From: an uncultured bacterium
Lineage (GTDB): Bacteria; Planctomycetota; UBA1135; UBA2386
Assembly (NCBI GenBank): GCA_938003515.1
Contig: CALKYL010000405.1
Location: forward strand, 1 to 5,370
Length of the DNA stretch: 5,370 bases
Direction: 5' to 3'
Shown here: positions 4,656 through 5,370 of the stretch, in pieces
How the letters are laid out: each line of letters begins with the position of its first letter
How positions within the stretch are numbered: position 1 is the first letter of the stretch
The notes under the pieces: generated by a model
Databases searched by the model: none
What the model was told of the DNA's origin: nothing
Seen by the model: the letters and a program-made list of their open reading frames with translations, nothing else
Position numbers and translations under genes: made by a program

Positions 4656-5370
4656 GGCGACGACCGGGTTGCGCAGCACGCCGAGGCCGTCGATCTCGAC
4701 CTCGACGGTGTCGCCGGGCCGCAGGTAGACCGGCGGCTTGCGCGCGAAGCCGACGCCGGGCGGCGTGCCGGTCGCGATCACGTCGCCCGGCTCGAGCGTG
4801 AACCAGGTGCTGAGGTCGGCGATCAGCTCGGGCACGCCGAACACGAGCTGCGCGGTGTTCGAGTCCTGCATCGTCTCGCCGTTGAGCCGCAGCCGGATGC
4901 CGAGCGCGTGCGGGTCCGGCACCTCCTCGGCGGTCGCGACGAACTCGCCGAACGGCGCGAAGGTGTCGCACGCCTTGCCGCGCTGCCACTGGCCGTCGGC
5001 GAACTGGAAGTCGCGGGCCGACACGTCGTGGAAGTTCGTGTAGCCCAGCACGTGGTCCATGGCGCGCTCGGTCGGCACGTGGCGCGCGCGGCGTCCGACG
5101 ACGACGGCGAGCTCGGCCTCGTAGTCGGTGCGCTGGCTGCCGCGCGGGATCACGATCGCGGCGCCCGGCGCGAGCACGCAGGTCGCGAACTTCGAGAACA
5201 CGAGCGGCCGCTCCGGCAGCTCGGCGCCCTGTTCGGCGGCGTGGTCGCGGTAGTTGAGCCCGATGCACAGGATCTTGCCCGGCCGCGGCACCGGCGCGTG
5301 CAGCGTCACGTCGCGCCGCGGCAGCACGGCGCCGGCGCGCCGCAGCCGGTCGCGCTGGCCGGCCTCGGCC
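4644..5370 (-). CDS. Fumarylacetoacetate hydrolase (FAH) family protein (5' end outside window)
   Basis: The visible 242 residues are the C-terminal bulk of an FAH-fold enzyme; members are usually about 280 residues. The frame stays open to the right edge, so the GTG at 5325-5327 is probably internal. The family blocks are APVPRPGKILCIGLNYRDHA, then RTDYEAELAVVVGR, then GYTNFHDVSARDFQ, then GKACDTFAPFGEFV, and near the end GDVIATGTPPGVGFARKPP. The E-x-E pair in DYEAELA and the Asp of HDVSARD are the usual Mg/Mn ligands, all present, so the enzyme should be active. Family members cleave or isomerise C-C bonds in acylpyruvates and related keto acids from aromatic degradation, or act on oxaloacetate; the substrate cannot be told from sequence. 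It is a cytosolic enzyme, and nothing else here points to an aromatic catabolic pathway. Its stop codon sits in a hairpin loop. Confidence 0.9.
   Translation of the reverse strand, partial: AEAGQRDRLRRAGAVLPRRDVTLHAPVPRPGKILCIGLNYRDHAAEQGAELPERPLVFSKFATCVLAPGAAIVIPRGSQRTDYEAELAVVVGRRARHVPTERAMDHVLGYTNFHDVSARDFQFADGQWQRGKACDTFAPFGEFVATAEEVPDPHALGIRLRLNGETMQDSNTAQLVFGVPELIADLSTWFTLEPGDVIATGTPPGVGFARKPPVYLRPGDTVEVEIDGLGVLRNPVVADPD

Noticed and set aside
3742..4728. Long plus-strand open frame opposite the vWA and FAH genes
   Set aside because: Its translation is Ser/Arg/Ala-rich without family features, and it lies antisense to two genes with clear domains.
4644..5327. GTG at 5325-5327 as the true start of the FAH protein
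   Set aside because: The frame stays open to the window edge with plausible coding sequence, and starting here would remove the N-terminal segment found in family members. The gene is better treated as partial.
1..5370. CRISPR arrays, insertion sequences, integration sites or phage genes
   Set aside because: No spaced direct repeats, transposase-like frames or terminal inverted repeats were seen. selC is a known integration target in other bacteria, but the sequence after its 3' end shows no integrase gene or repeated tRNA end.

Overview
The window is very GC-rich bacterial chromosome. Codon third positions are almost always G or C, so every strand is full of long spurious open frames. The gene content points to Planctomycetota or a similarly GC-rich relative, and this placement is inference. 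The pointers are an exported von Willebrand factor A (vWA) protein with HEAT-like helices, a second exported HEAT-like protein, a secretin-like protein fragment, an EF-P with a non-canonical tip loop, and few visible Shine-Dalgarno sites. I see no phage, insertion sequence, CRISPR array or defence cassette.

Layout, left to right. (1) 3-614 (+) is the C-terminal part of a protein whose start lies outside the window; it loosely resembles a secretin outer-membrane domain. (2) 657-1205 (-) is elongation factor P, convergent with the first gene across a hairpin-rich gap. (3) 1318-1416 (+) is a selenocysteine tRNA (selC) with UCA anticodon, 8-bp acceptor stem, 6-bp D stem, 5-bp T stem, long variable arm and encoded CCA. 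A candidate sigma-70-like promoter precedes it. (4) 1442-1606 (+) is a 54-codon frame with strong coding bias and no recognised product. Its TGA is followed three bases later, in the same frame, by (5) 1610-2026 (+), a YjbQ/UPF0047 family protein. (6) 2127-2876 (+) is a probably exported HEAT-like protein, convergent with (7) 2895-4580 (-), an exported HEAT plus vWA protein with an intact metal-ion-dependent adhesion site (MIDAS). (8) 4644-5370 (-) is a fumarylacetoacetate hydrolase (FAH) family enzyme cut by the right edge.

The genes do not form one obvious pathway. selC, the small frame and yjbQ lie on one strand with no clear terminator between them and may share a transcript. The two HEAT-like proteins share a Thr-Gly-Gln motif followed by a Trp-containing segment, and so may be related or work in the same envelope process. 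The selenocysteine tRNA implies that the organism makes selenoproteins, but none is convincingly encoded here. At both convergent junctions the TGA stops of the two opposing genes base-pair with each other inside one hairpin, which suggests compact bidirectional terminators.
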